The notes: generated from the letters alone by a model not told the origin. A stretch of 64,000 nucleotides of DNA from Tropicimonas sediminicola (GCF_900188335.1 NZ_FZOY01000002.1:434001-498000), one strand, 5' to 3'. Positions 51,524-60,127 are shown, counted from the first letter of the stretch. Translations and numbers: made by a program.

Positions 51524-53146
51524 ATGACCACGGACCCGGAACTGACGATCCATCTATGCGGCCGATTCCGGGTCGAGACCCGGGCGGGCGAAGAAGTGAC
51601 TCCTGTCGGACGCAAGGCCCAGGGGTTACTCGCGCTGCTGGCCACCGAGGCCCGCATGACCCGCACGCGCGTCTGGCTGCAGGACAAGCTCTGGGAGGGG
51701 GAAACCAAGTCCAGCCAGGCCAACCTGCGCCAGACACTGCGGACGCTGCGCCGGTCCTCCGAAGCCCTCGACGCGGCCTTGCTGACCGACCGGGTGAATG
51801 TCGGCCTCGACACCGGCCGGGTCACGGTGATCGACAGCGACGCGCCCGATGCCGAGTTCCTCGAGGGGCTCGATGTCGACAGCCCGGAGTTCAACGACTG
51901 GTTGACGCTGATGCGCAGCAAACGCCAGCCGACGGGCGCCGAGCCGACGCAGGCACCGCCCCCGCGCGCGCCGTCCGCCCCCCTCGCCCATCATCACCGC
52001 ACGCAGCGGCAGATCGTGCTCCAGCTCGGCAGTGCGCAGGGCTCCGCGCTGCGGATGTTCGAGAAACAGTTCTGCGACCACTTCTCGAAGTCCCTGCGCG
52101 AGAACTTCGACATCGACGCGCATTTCGCGACGCCCAGTTCCGTCGAGCCCGATCTGCTCGTGGCCGAGGTCGAGGCCTTCTCGACGGGCAGCTCCGAAGA
52201 GCTGGGGCTGCGCATGTCGATCGTGGAGAGCGGCACGCATCGCGCCGTCTGGACCGACAGCGTGATCGCCCGCCAACCCGCCTCTCAAGGCGTCGTCGGC
52301 ATCGCGCACATGGCGCTGAGCCACCGGGCGGTGGTCGCCGTGATGGGCCTGGTCTGCCGGTCCGCCCCGAACCGCCAGCACGACCACGATGCGGATGCGC
52401 TTGCCAACACCGCGTTGCGCAAGATGTTCACCATGCGGCGCAAGGATCTCGACGAGGCGAAGCGGCTCCTCCTCCGGGCGCGGGAGATCGAGGCCCGCGG
52501 CCTGTTCGACGCCTGGCTCGCGCAGCTCGAAGTGATCCGCTACGTGGAGTTCTGCGACGTCGACCGCGCGAAAACGGCAGAAGCCGTCCGGCGGCTCTGT
52601 GCGGACGCGCTCGCCGACGAGCCGACGAATTCCAACGTGCTCTGCTCGGTCGCCAATGCCCGGATGGCGCTGGAACGCGACGGTCAGGCGAGCCGCGAGC
52701 TCTCCAAGATCGCGGTCACGGCAAACCCATCGAACCCGCTCGCCTGGTGGTCCTGGTCGACCGCGCTGCTGTACACCGGCGACAGCGAGAAGGCCTATTC
52801 CGCCGCCAAGACGGCGCAGATGCTGTCTTACAACGCTTCTTTCCGCTTCTGGACGGAATTCCAGGTCGCCCTGACCGCCGCCGTCACCGGCAGGCTCGAG
52901 GAGGCCACGGCCCATCTCGAGACCTCACGGTCGCTGAACCCCGCGTTCCGGCCGCCGTTGCGGTATCTGATCGGGCTCTATTCGCTGGCCCATAACGAGG
53001 AAGCCACGCGCCGTTCGATCGAATTGCTGCGGTCGGTCGAGCCCGAATTCACCGTCAGGCGCCTGATCGAGGACGAGACATATCCGGTCTCGATGATGCG
53101 CAGCGCCGGGCTTTCCGACGCCGAGTTCCTCCGCGGCCTCGAGTAA
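51524..53146 (+). CDS. SARP/BTAD-like transcriptional regulator
   Basis: A 540-residue regulator. Residues ~8-95 resemble the OmpR-type winged helix of SARP/BTAD activators (IHLCGRFRVETRAGEEVTPV, KAQGLLALLATEA, LQDKLWEGETKSSQANLRQT). A Pro-rich linker follows at ~135-155, then a middle domain of uncertain type (160-280), and a C-terminal helical TPR-like half (GLFDAWLAQLEVIRYVEFCD; GDSEKAYSAAKTAQML; GRLEEATAHLETSRSLNP). This architecture recalls adenylate-cyclase-like or CadC/SARP regulators of Proteobacteria. Divergent from the PAP2-subtilase operon, which it likely controls. Confidence 0.8.
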   Translation: MTTDPELTIHLCGRFRVETRAGEEVTPVGRKAQGLLALLATEARMTRTRVWLQDKLWEGETKSSQANLRQTLRTLRRSSEALDAALLTDRVNVGLDTGRVTVIDSDAPDAEFLEGLDVDSPEFNDWLTLMRSKRQPTGAEPTQAPPPRAPSAPLAHHHRTQRQIVLQLGSAQGSALRMFEKQFCDHFSKSLRENFDIDAHFATPSSVEPDLLVAEVEAFSTGSSEELGLRMSIVESGTHRAVWTDSVIARQPASQGVVGIAHMALSHRAVVAVMGLVCRSAPNRQHDHDADALANTALRKMFTMRRKDLDEAKRLLLRAREIEARGLFDAWLAQLEVIRYVEFCDVDRAKTAEAVRRLCADALADEPTNSNVLCSVANARMALERDGQASRELSKIAVTANPSNPLAWWSWSTALLYTGDSEKAYSAAKTAQMLSYNASFRFWTEFQVALTAAVTGRLEEATAHLETSRSLNPAFRPPLRYLIGLYSLAHNEEATRRSIELLRSVEPEFTVRRLIEDETYPVSMMRSAGLSDAEFLRGLE

Positions 53147-53217
53147 CCTCCTGCCGGATCACGCTGCACTAACGCTGGCCTTGTTTGACTGCACGACGCG
53201 ATCGCAAGGAGTCATGC

Positions 53218-53709
53218 ATGCCGTCTTTGGAGAATCTGACGCTCGCCCTTCTGGCGGAATCGATTGCCCTGGACCAGGGCGAGTCGAAAGTGGCGGGCAA
53301 TACATGGCTGGAGGAGAGGCTTGGGCGCGAAATTCTCGCGAGTGCCATCAGCGAAGGACCAATCGAGGGGCTGATCGGCTCCGCGAGCCCGTCGCTCGAC
53401 CCGTCGGCCCTCGGGCGGCAGGTCAGCGAGAGGCTGGTGAAGGCCTTCGCGGAGGACCTCCGAAGTCGCGAGGAGGCCGTTCCCGGCAACGGGTTTCTCG
53501 GGATCCCGCCCGAGGAGGTCTGCTCCAGCATCACGGCCTTTCTCACCATCGGCCTGGGGATCGGGCCTCGCGCCGCCTGTCCGGCCGGCGCACTGATCCT
53601 CAGGCGGCTGAACGATGCCAGCCCGGTGGACAAGGCGCCATCCGCTGACGGCCCTCAGCGCCCCGTCGCCGGCCCATCCTACAAGGCGGCAGCCGGTTGC
53701 CGCGATTGA
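53218..53709 (+). CDS. Orphan 163-residue protein
   Basis: A 163-residue protein, helical in its first ~110 residues (LENLTLALLAESIALDQGES; ALGRQVSERLVKAFAEDLRS), with a Gly-rich stretch FLTIGLGIGPRAACPAGALI that could be a short amphipathic or membrane-proximal helix, and a disordered C-terminus. AAGGA eight bases before the ATG supports the start. No known family. It follows the SARP-like gene by 71 bases on the same strand and converges with the large repeat-protein gene, so I group it with that locus. Confidence 0.65.
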   Translation: MPSLENLTLALLAESIALDQGESKVAGNTWLEERLGREILASAISEGPIEGLIGSASPSLDPSALGRQVSERLVKAFAEDLRSREEAVPGNGFLGIPPEEVCSSITAFLTIGLGIGPRAACPAGALILRRLNDASPVDKAPSADGPQRPVAGPSYKAAAGCRD

Positions 53710-53808
53710 AGCGGGAAATGAGGAACACGCTTTCGCTCGCCCAATCAGGGTGGAGGCGTCCGGATTACTCCACCCACGCCGTCCGAAAGCACGTTCCACG
53801 CGAAGGAA

Positions 53809-53827
53809 CACCGGGCGATGCCCGGTG
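53809..53827. terminator. Bidirectional hairpin between convergent genes
   Basis: CACCGGGC, GAT, GCCCGGTG: a perfect 8-base stem with a 3-base loop (extendable past one mismatch by GGA/TCC). It lies between the convergent orphan gene and the large repeat-protein gene. No strong T run on either side. Confidence 0.5.
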
Positions 53828-53880
53828 CTCCCGTTGGTCGCGCATGGAGCCATGGCCCATGCGGTGATGGCCTGACGCGC

Positions 53881-56640
53881 CTATGCGAAGTAGAAGGCGT
53901 CCGCATCAAGGTACTCGTCCACGCCGTACAGGGTGGCGATCTGCGTACCGTCGAAGCTCAACTCCAGATCCTGATCGACGATTTTCTGCGTCAGGTGGAT
54001 GTTGTAATTGTCCGGATCGAGATCGAACCCGATCAGTCCAACCGCATCCCCCTCCTCGGCACCGAAGGCGTAGACCTCGTTGGCGCCGACCCCGGCGGCC
54101 GTCAGTTCGCCGTAGCCGAGAACCAGAAGGTCGGCCTCTCCATCGGCGGTCCCGGAACCGGCACCGCTGAGGTAGAACGCATTGCTTCCGGACCCCACGA
54201 GGGTGTCGCCGCTGGTGCTTCCGACGACATCGACGCCAGCAACCTCGATCGCAACTTCCTCATATTCCATGAGAAGTTCGGCATCGTAGAGGTTCACTGG
54301 CTTCATGTCCCCCTTGATGTAGAAGGCGACATCGAAGTCCTCGGTCATGTTGACGCCATTGGCCGAGACCTCTCCGGCACCGGTTATCCAGCCGGCGCTC
54401 AGGGTCATCGGAGACGTGCCGTTCCAGTCGAGCAGGTTCAGCACGGTCGTGGTGTCGACCCCGACCTCGTATTTCTCCTCGCCATTGGCAACCGGCGGGG
54501 CCTCGCTCGGATCCTGCGGGATGATCACGCTCGGCAGATCCTGGCCGAACTTGTCAGGCTGCAGCCGCCAGCGCGGACCGATGTCATACGCAGTCCCGTC
54601 CTCGGTCAGGTCGGCCATGAACGGCTCCCGATCCATTGTGGTGTACCAGGCTTCCGTGAAGCCGCCCAACAGGTCGGAAGAAAGCCCCCCGATCGTGTCG
54701 AGCATAGAGCCGTCAACGGCGTCGATCAGCGAGAAATCGCGAAGGATCGTGCCCATTGGCAGGAAGGTCCCGTCACCGGCATAGTAGTCGTTGATCGACA
54801 CCCAGTTGCCGTTCGCATCCACCTCGTAGCTTGGCAGGATGCCGATGGCGGCCTCGTTCTCGAAGTCTTCCGGCCGGATCTGGTCGTTCGGGTTGTTGGT
54901 GACCGTGTGGTTCACCACCAGCTCGGCGGCCGTGATACGGAAAAGGACATCCGCGAAACCGTCACCGTCTGCGTCGGTCTGCCATTCATCCGGCAGGTCG
55001 AGCTTGGCATCGATCCGCATGTCGTTGGGCCGCTTGACCGCGTTGCCCCAGCGATAGAGCAGCTTGCCGTCGTCCTTCAGCGTGACCGAGTAGTCATCGC
55101 CGACCGCGATATCCTCGATGATCGAACTTTCGTTCGGCTTGAGAACATCCGCGAGGCCATAGGTGCCGAAACCGTTGAGGTTGCCGTCGTAGTAGTCGAT
55201 GGTGCCGTCGTTTCCGATGTCCACGACAGCCACGTTCCGCGTTACGCCATCGATTTCCATATCGGTCATATAGGCGGCGTAGAGATCGTCCGTGCCGTCA
55301 CGGTCGAAGTCCTTCCAGAGCTCCGTCGGCGCAGTGTAGCCACCGGCGTCCTCCAGCGCCCCGATCAGTTCCTTGACATAGAAGCCGTGCATGGCGTCAT
55401 CGACCAGCGAACTGCTCGGATTGCCAGCCTCGTCCACCGGCATGCCGTCGTCACCGGTCCGATAGTCGACGATCCAGAGATCGTCATCGAGCTGATAGTA
55501 GCCGCTGGTGTCGCCCGGATAGGCCTGGTCGGACAGGATCGCCTGCATCACCGTGTAGTGCTCGGTGGATGCCTTGACGAAGTTGCCACCGATGCCTTCC
55601 AGCCAGGTTCCGAAACGCGCCGGCACCGAGAAGGTGACGGTGCGCGCGTTGGACACGGCGATGCCGCCATCCGCCAGCTCACCCACGAAGCCTTCGCCGA
55701 AGTCCCCGTCAAAGACCTTGGGCTGCGCGCCGATGAAATCGGTCACGTAGAAACCGAACTCGTTGTCGACCGCGTACATCTCAACGCCGGCCTTGGTCGT
55801 CATCGCCACGGAGTCGGACAGGCTTTCGGGCCGGGTTGCGAGCGTTTCGCCGCCCCAGCCGACCGTGATGTCGCCGACCTTGAAGGTGTAGCCAGCCTTG
55901 TACTGAACCGTTTCGGGATCCAGCAAGGGGACGTCCGGCGGCGTGGGTGCCGGGGCCGGCTTGTCAGAGATGCCGTCACCGTCGCCGGTGCCGTCCCCCT
56001 TTCCGTGACCGGGATTGCCGGCGTCGTCGGGCTTGTCGGGGATCCCGTCCCCGTCACCTTCTCCGTCGCCGTTCTTGTCGGGATTGCCGCCGGCACCGTA
56101 ACCGTCGCCACCCCTGTCAGGGTTGCCGCCGGCACCGTAGCCGTCACCGCCCTTGTCGTTATTGCCGCCAGCGCCGTAGCCGTCACCGCCCTTGTCGGTA
56201 TTGCCGCCAGTGCCGTAGCCGTCGCCGCCCTTGTCGGTATTGCCGCCAGCGCCGTAGCCGTCGCCGCCCTTGTCGGTATTTCCGCCAGCTCCGTAGCCGT
56301 CGCCTCCGGTTCCGGCTCCATCAGGCTTGCCGCCGACCCGGTCGGCGAGGTCGGAAACGACGCGCTCCCAAAGATCGGCCGCCCGGGCCGAGCCAGGGAT
56401 GTTGGCTATGACCTCGGACAGTTGACCGGCCCTCGAAATGGCCGCCTTGGACGTCTTTGTGCCCGACGCCGCGAGGGATGCGGCCACGCTGTCCAGAACA
56501 GAGTCCAGATAAGATATATCCTGAGTGAGAGGTATGTCATACCTCGCCCCTTTGCGAGCCTCCGCCGTGCTCCAAGGCGTTTCCCAGGGAATGTCGCTAA
56601 GCGCGTCTTTCAGGTAATTTCTCTGCGATTTCTGGGCCAT
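53881..56640 (-). CDS. Large calcium-binding Gly/Asp-repeat protein, likely type I secreted
   Basis: A 919-residue acidic protein with no N-terminal signal. Residues ~1-100 are helical; ~112-190 hold six copies of GGDGYGAGGNTDK-type 13-mers, then a Gly/Asp/Pro spacer (NGDGEGDGDGIPDKPDD). The body has several calcium-loop-like DxDxDG motifs (DFDRDGTDDLYAAY, DIGNDGTIDYYDG, DADGDGFADVLFR), as in FG-GAP or thrombospondin-type proteins. The last ~110 residues (GSTSGDTLVGSGSNAFYLSG, then aromatic DADAFYFA) resemble the C-terminal secretion region of RTX-like proteins. No TolC/HlyBD-type genes are in the window. An extracellular matrix or adhesion role is inference. Confidence 0.8.
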   Translation of the reverse strand: MAQKSQRNYLKDALSDIPWETPWSTAEARKGARYDIPLTQDISYLDSVLDSVAASLAASGTKTSKAAISRAGQLSEVIANIPGSARAADLWERVVSDLADRVGGKPDGAGTGGDGYGAGGNTDKGGDGYGAGGNTDKGGDGYGTGGNTDKGGDGYGAGGNNDKGGDGYGAGGNPDRGGDGYGAGGNPDKNGDGEGDGDGIPDKPDDAGNPGHGKGDGTGDGDGISDKPAPAPTPPDVPLLDPETVQYKAGYTFKVGDITVGWGGETLATRPESLSDSVAMTTKAGVEMYAVDNEFGFYVTDFIGAQPKVFDGDFGEGFVGELADGGIAVSNARTVTFSVPARFGTWLEGIGGNFVKASTEHYTVMQAILSDQAYPGDTSGYYQLDDDLWIVDYRTGDDGMPVDEAGNPSSSLVDDAMHGFYVKELIGALEDAGGYTAPTELWKDFDRDGTDDLYAAYMTDMEIDGVTRNVAVVDIGNDGTIDYYDGNLNGFGTYGLADVLKPNESSIIEDIAVGDDYSVTLKDDGKLLYRWGNAVKRPNDMRIDAKLDLPDEWQTDADGDGFADVLFRITAAELVVNHTVTNNPNDQIRPEDFENEAAIGILPSYEVDANGNWVSINDYYAGDGTFLPMGTILRDFSLIDAVDGSMLDTIGGLSSDLLGGFTEAWYTTMDREPFMADLTEDGTAYDIGPRWRLQPDKFGQDLPSVIIPQDPSEAPPVANGEEKYEVGVDTTTVLNLLDWNGTSPMTLSAGWITGAGEVSANGVNMTEDFDVAFYIKGDMKPVNLYDAELLMEYEEVAIEVAGVDVVGSTSGDTLVGSGSNAFYLSGAGSGTADGEADLLVLGYGELTAAGVGANEVYAFGAEEGDAVGLIGFDLDPDNYNIHLTQKIVDQDLELSFDGTQIATLYGVDEYLDADAFYFA
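56074..56307. repeat. Six 39-base tandem repeats in the large secreted protein gene
   Basis: Six in-frame 39-base units, with Tyr codons exactly 39 bases apart (56098, 56137, 56176, 56215, 56254, 56293 on the plus strand). Units differ by few substitutions (A/T and T/N/P changes), so the array is more recent or better homogenised than the GGGF array. Length variation between strains is likely. Confidence 0.85.
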
Positions 56641-56888
56641 CTCTATCCCCCATAGTTAGAGATTCTGGTGATTAACCTGGCCAGACGCCAAGCTCTCCCT
56701 TCCCCGAGACGCCCAGCACAAATTATATATCTGATTTATTAAATTTTAGATGGAGCGTCGTTGACCGAGATCAAATCACGTGCAACGACCTTGTTTCCGA
56801 ACACCGCCGTTGACCGGAGAATACCCGCCCGAGAGGACAGGCCCGTCTTCACGCAGGCTGAAGGAATTCACCGGACCCGGAACGAAGC
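56641..56888. promoter_or_regulatory. Upstream region of the large repeat-protein gene
   Basis: A 248-base spacer with the most A/T-rich patch of the area at about 56720-56752 (ATTATATATCTGATTTATT), well placed for a minus-strand promoter of the secreted protein. The TetR gene ends at its far side. No gene seen. Confidence 0.4.
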
Positions 56889-57491
56889 TCAGGTCGAGAC
56901 CTTGCGCAGCCGTTCGAATTCCTGTGCCATATCCTCGGCGAGGGCCGAGAGGTCGGCCTCGCCTGTGCCCTGATGCAGCTCGAAACGAAGCGCCATGATA
57001 CAGGCCTGCAAGCGGCGCGCGAGCCGCTGGGGATCGGTATCCTCGGGAAGCTCACCCGCCGCGATTGCGCGCTCGAAGACCTCGGTCATCGCGTCCCGCA
57101 TCCCTGAGAGGTATTCCCGCGATTTCTCGGCAATAGCCGGTTCGGTCGCGCGCGTGTCCACGAGGGTCTTCAAGAGCATGCACGCCTGCGCCCGGGGATG
57201 GTCCGTCGGGATATCGGCATAGCTCCGGAGATGCTGTGCAACCCCCTCAAGCGGCGAGCCGGCCTTGGCCATCTCCGCGGCAAACGCGCCTCGGGAGGTC
57301 TCGTAGTACCGGGCAAGCGCCTCAAGGAAGAGCCCCTCCTTGCTGGAGAAGGCAGCGTAGATGCTGCCGGGCTTCATGTTCAGCGCCGCTTCCAGATCCT
57401 TCAGCGACGTGGCGTGATAGCCCTTTTTCCAGAAAAGCGTCATCGCCGCCTCCAGGGCGGTCTCGCGATTGTATGGCAGAGCTCGTGTCAT
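56889..57491 (-). CDS. TetR-family transcriptional regulator
   Basis: A 200-residue TetR/AcrR regulator. The HTH is in residues ~5-50: ALEAAMTLFWKKGYHATSLK, DLEAALNMKPGSIYAAFSSK. The C-terminal ligand domain includes QACMLLKTLVDTRATEPAIA, typical of the NemR/AcuR-like group in which a conserved Cys senses electrophiles. It is divergent from the CMD-DsbA-GST operon and two imperfect palindromes lie in the spacer, so it is the probable repressor of both sides. Confidence 0.93.
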   Translation of the reverse strand: MTRALPYNRETALEAAMTLFWKKGYHATSLKDLEAALNMKPGSIYAAFSSKEGLFLEALARYYETSRGAFAAEMAKAGSPLEGVAQHLRSYADIPTDHPRAQACMLLKTLVDTRATEPAIAEKSREYLSGMRDAMTEVFERAIAAGELPEDTDPQRLARRLQACIMALRFELHQGTGEADLSALAEDMAQEFERLRKVST

Positions 57492-57555
57492 CACCCGGGA
57501 ACATAAGAGGTTGCGCGGGCATTGTCCCGTCAGAGAGCGCGCGCAAGGCTCACGA

Positions 57556-57595
57556 TTGAGTGAACGCTCAAATCGCGCATTGAGCAATCACTCAA
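57556..57595. promoter_or_regulatory. Twin TTGAG-N6-CTCAA palindromes, TetR operator
   Basis: TTGAGTGAACGCTCAA (57556-57571) and TTGAGCAATCACTCAA (57580-57595) share the same 16-base palindromic form, centres 24 bases apart. They lie between the divergent TetR gene and the thiol-redox operon. Two dimers could bind on nearly the same face. A good operator candidate. Confidence 0.65.
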
Positions 57596-57700
57596 AGACA
57601 CCTAGTTGAGGGTCATCGAAGCGCGGACAGGGATCGCGGCGCACAGCCGGCGCAGTCCCGATCCGCTCACGCAAGTGCGGCCATACCGCAGGAGACCAGA

Positions 57701-58255
57701 ATGACCGAGTACACACTCCACGACGAAACCACCGCGCCCGAGGCGTCGAAGCCGCTGCTGGCCGAGAGCCGCAAGAAGAACGGGCGCATCCCCGGCCTGC
57801 ACGCCGCCATGGCCGAGGCGCCGGGCCTTCTGGCGACCTACAATTTCGCGCACGAGCAGTTCATGAGCTCCAGCTTCGACGCCGAGGAAAAGACCGTCGT
57901 CTGGCAGGCCATCAACGTCGAACAGAACTGCCATTACTGCGTGCCGGCGCACACCGCGATCGCCAAGATGATGAAGGTCGACGACGCGATCACCGAAGCG
58001 CTCCGCAACGAGACGCCGCTGCCGAGTGCGAAGCTCGAGGCCCTGCGCGATTTCACCCTCTCGGTCGTGCGCAACCGTGGCGATGTCGACGAAGCGGCCG
58101 TCCAGGCGTTCCTCGATGCCGGGTTCACGCAGCGGCAGGTCCTCGAGGTCGTTCTCGGGGTGGCGCAGAAGGTGATGTCAAACTACGTAAACCACCTTGT
58201 GGACACGCCGGTCGACGAGGTGTTCCAGAAATTCGAATGGAAGAAGGCGAGCTGA
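57701..58255 (+). CDS. Carboxymuconolactone-decarboxylase/AhpD-like protein
   Basis: A 184-residue protein of the CMD/AhpD superfamily. The redox-active pair is Cys77 and Cys80 in EQNCHYCVPAHTAIA, with the downstream His as in AhpD, indicating thiol peroxidase or reductase partner function rather than true decarboxylation. The other helices match the family (IPGLHAAMAEAPGLLATYNF; QVLEVVLGVAQKVMSNYVN). First gene of an operon with DsbA-like and GST-like genes under the TetR regulator, probably an electrophile or oxidative-stress response (inference). Confidence 0.9.
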   Translation: MTEYTLHDETTAPEASKPLLAESRKKNGRIPGLHAAMAEAPGLLATYNFAHEQFMSSSFDAEEKTVVWQAINVEQNCHYCVPAHTAIAKMMKVDDAITEALRNETPLPSAKLEALRDFTLSVVRNRGDVDEAAVQAFLDAGFTQRQVLEVVLGVAQKVMSNYVNHLVDTPVDEVFQKFEWKKAS

Positions 58256-58307
58256 TCGCCGAACAGGGTCCGGCCTCCGGGCCGGACCTGACCAAGGAGA
58301 CGCGTCC

Positions 58308-58970
58308 ATGACCGACACTTCCGAAACACTGCGGATCGACATCGTGTCCGACGTCGTCTGCCCCTGGTGCATCGTCGGCTACCGGCAGCTTGTCCGGGCG
58401 CTGGAGGCCACCGGCACCAAGCACGAGATCCATTGGCATCCGTTCGAACTGAACCCGCAGATGCCACCCGAAGGCCAGAACCTGCGCGAGCACATCGCGG
58501 AAAAGTACGGCGCATCGCCGGAGGAATCCGAACGCAACCGCCAGCGGCTGGCCGAGATCGGCGCCGACCTCGGCTTTGCGTTCAACTACACCGACGACAT
58601 GCGGATGCCGAACACATTCGACGCGCACCGGCTTCTGCACTGGGCCGACCTGCAAGGCAGCAAGCACGCCCTGAAACAGGCGCTCTTCGCGGCCTATTTC
58701 ACGGACCGGCGGGACATCTCTGACCACGAGGTGCTGGCCGACATCGCGGCCGAGGTCGGGCTCGACCGGGCCAAGGCGCTGGAAGTGCTGACCGAGCAGC
58801 GTCATGCCTCCGACGTGCGCACCGAGCAGAATTTCTGGCTCCGGCAAGGCATCCGTGGCGTTCCGGCCATGGTTTTCGACCGTCGGCACCTCGTGACTGG
58901 CGCGCAGGGCTTAGACGGTTACATCGACATACTGAACCAGCTCGCACAAATGCGGGCAGAGACTCACTGA
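58308..58970 (+). CDS. DsbA-family oxidoreductase, FrnE-like
   Basis: A 220-residue thioredoxin-fold protein of the DsbA/FrnE group. The active site is CPWC at residues 18-21 (SDVVCPWCIVG) right after the first strand, with a helical insertion (HIAEKYGASPEESERNRQRL) and the cis-Pro loop in GVPAMVFD. There is no signal peptide, so it acts in the cytoplasm, as FrnE-like proteins do. 52 bases after the CMD gene and followed within 18 bases by the GST gene; same operon. Confidence 0.92.
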   Translation: MTDTSETLRIDIVSDVVCPWCIVGYRQLVRALEATGTKHEIHWHPFELNPQMPPEGQNLREHIAEKYGASPEESERNRQRLAEIGADLGFAFNYTDDMRMPNTFDAHRLLHWADLQGSKHALKQALFAAYFTDRRDISDHEVLADIAAEVGLDRAKALEVLTEQRHASDVRTEQNFWLRQGIRGVPAMVFDRRHLVTGAQGLDGYIDILNQLAQMRAETH

Positions 58971-58987
58971 GCAGGAGAAGCTACCCC

Positions 58988-59863
58988 ATGACCGGGAACG
59001 ACACCTACCAACCGCCTGCCGTCTGGACCTGGGATGCCGAGAACGGCGGCGAATGGGCCAGCACGAACCGGCCGATCGCCGGGGCGACCCACGACGCGGA
59101 ACTGCCGCGCGGCAAGCATCCGCTGCAGCTCTATTCGCAGGGCACGCCCAACGGTCAGAAGGTGACGATCCTGCTCGAGGAGCTTCTGGCGCTCGGCGAG
59201 ACCGGGGCCGAATACGACGCCCACCTGATCCGCATCGGCAAGGGCGACCAGTTCTCCTCCGGCTTCGTGGAACTGAACCCGAATTCCAAGATCCCCGCCC
59301 TGCTCGACGCGGAAACCGGTCTTCGGGTGTTCGAGTCCGGTGCGATCCTGCTCTACCTCGCGGAGAAGTTCGGGCATTTCCTGCCCACGGATCTCGCGGC
59401 TCGCACCGAGGTGATGAACTGGCTGTTCTGGCTGCAAGGGTCGGCGCCATACCTCGGCGGCGGCTTCGGGCACTTCTATGCCTATGCGCCCGAGAAATTC
59501 GAGTATCCGATCAACCGATACACGATGGAAGCCAAGCGCCAGATGGACGTGCTGAACCGTGAACTGGCCGAGAACCGATTTCTTGGCGGCGACAATTATA
59601 CCATCGCGGACATCGCGACCTGGCCCTGGTACGGGAACCTCGTCCTCGGCAATTCCTACAATGCCGGCGAATTCCTCGACGTCGAGAGCTACACCCACCT
59701 GCGCCGCTGGGCGAAAGAGATCCTGGCGCGTCCCGCCGTCCAGCGCGGCCGCATCGTCAACCGGCTCGCGGGCGACCCCTCCGAGCAACTGCACGAGCGC
59801 CACGACGCGTCCGACTTCGAACTGCGCACCCAGGACAAGCTGACCCGGGACCCTGCGGCCTAG
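58988..59863 (+). CDS. Glutathione S-transferase, YghU/Ure2p-like
   Basis: A 291-residue GST of the YghU (nu-class) type, with an N-terminal extension (QPPAVWTWDAENGGEWASTN) characteristic of YghU. Typical glutathione-site regions are SQGTPNGQKVTILLEELLAL and NSKIPALLD, then the ESGAILLYLAEKFG motif. The C-terminal helical domain has FLGGDNYTIADIATWPWYG. YghU-type enzymes reduce organic hydroperoxides and disulfides with GSH. Third gene of the TetR-regulated redox operon, followed by a strong terminator. Confidence 0.93.
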   Translation: MTGNDTYQPPAVWTWDAENGGEWASTNRPIAGATHDAELPRGKHPLQLYSQGTPNGQKVTILLEELLALGETGAEYDAHLIRIGKGDQFSSGFVELNPNSKIPALLDAETGLRVFESGAILLYLAEKFGHFLPTDLAARTEVMNWLFWLQGSAPYLGGGFGHFYAYAPEKFEYPINRYTMEAKRQMDVLNRELAENRFLGGDNYTIADIATWPWYGNLVLGNSYNAGEFLDVESYTHLRRWAKEILARPAVQRGRIVNRLAGDPSEQLHERHDASDFELRTQDKLTRDPAA

Positions 59864-59904
59864 GATCCTGCGCCCGCTGCAACGCACAGGTAACTCAACA
59901 CACC

Positions 59905-59940
59905 CGCCCGAGGCGTCCAGTTGCGCCTCGGGCGTTCTTC
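59905..59940 (+). terminator. Intrinsic terminator after the GST gene
   Basis: CGCCCGAGGCG (59905-59915) and CGCCTCGGGCG (59924-59934) form a perfect 11-base stem with an 8-base loop, followed by TTCTTCGTGT. It ends the redox operon 42 bases after the GST stop. Confidence 0.75.
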
Positions 59941-60051
59941 GTGTGCCCCCCAGCATGCCGCAGGTGGTTTCCCTGCGAACGGCGGCCCATCCTGCCACCG
60001 TCCGCAGTGCCGCGCGGAGTGTGCTGACGTTATTGTGATTCTTTGCGCGCC

Positions 60052-60091
60052 TTGACTTTGGTCAAGATTGATTTATCGCTGCCCTGATAAT
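60052..60091 (+). promoter_or_regulatory. FNR/CRP-type box and -10 of the nap promoter
   Basis: TTGACTTTGGTCAA (60052-60065) is a perfect TTGAC-N4-GTCAA palindrome, close to the FNR consensus TTGAT-N4-ATCAA. A GATAAT -10-like element is at 60086-60091. The box centre would be about 40 bases before the predicted start of transcription, the class II activator position. It implies activation under low oxygen (FnrL) or by a nitric-oxide-type regulator. Confidence 0.7.
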
Positions 60092-60127
60092 AGGCTCCGA
60101 GAACATACAGCCAGTTCGGATGCCTTC

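Noticed and set aside
56074-56307. CRISPR array (six regular 39-base units)
   Set aside because: The units are contiguous, in frame and have no unique spacers. They are a coding tandem repeat.
53818-56655. A 945-residue plus-strand ORF antisense to the large repeat protein
   Set aside because: Long antisense frames are common in GC-rich DNA. The minus-strand product has calcium loops, repeats and an RTX-like end, while the plus-strand product shows no domain.
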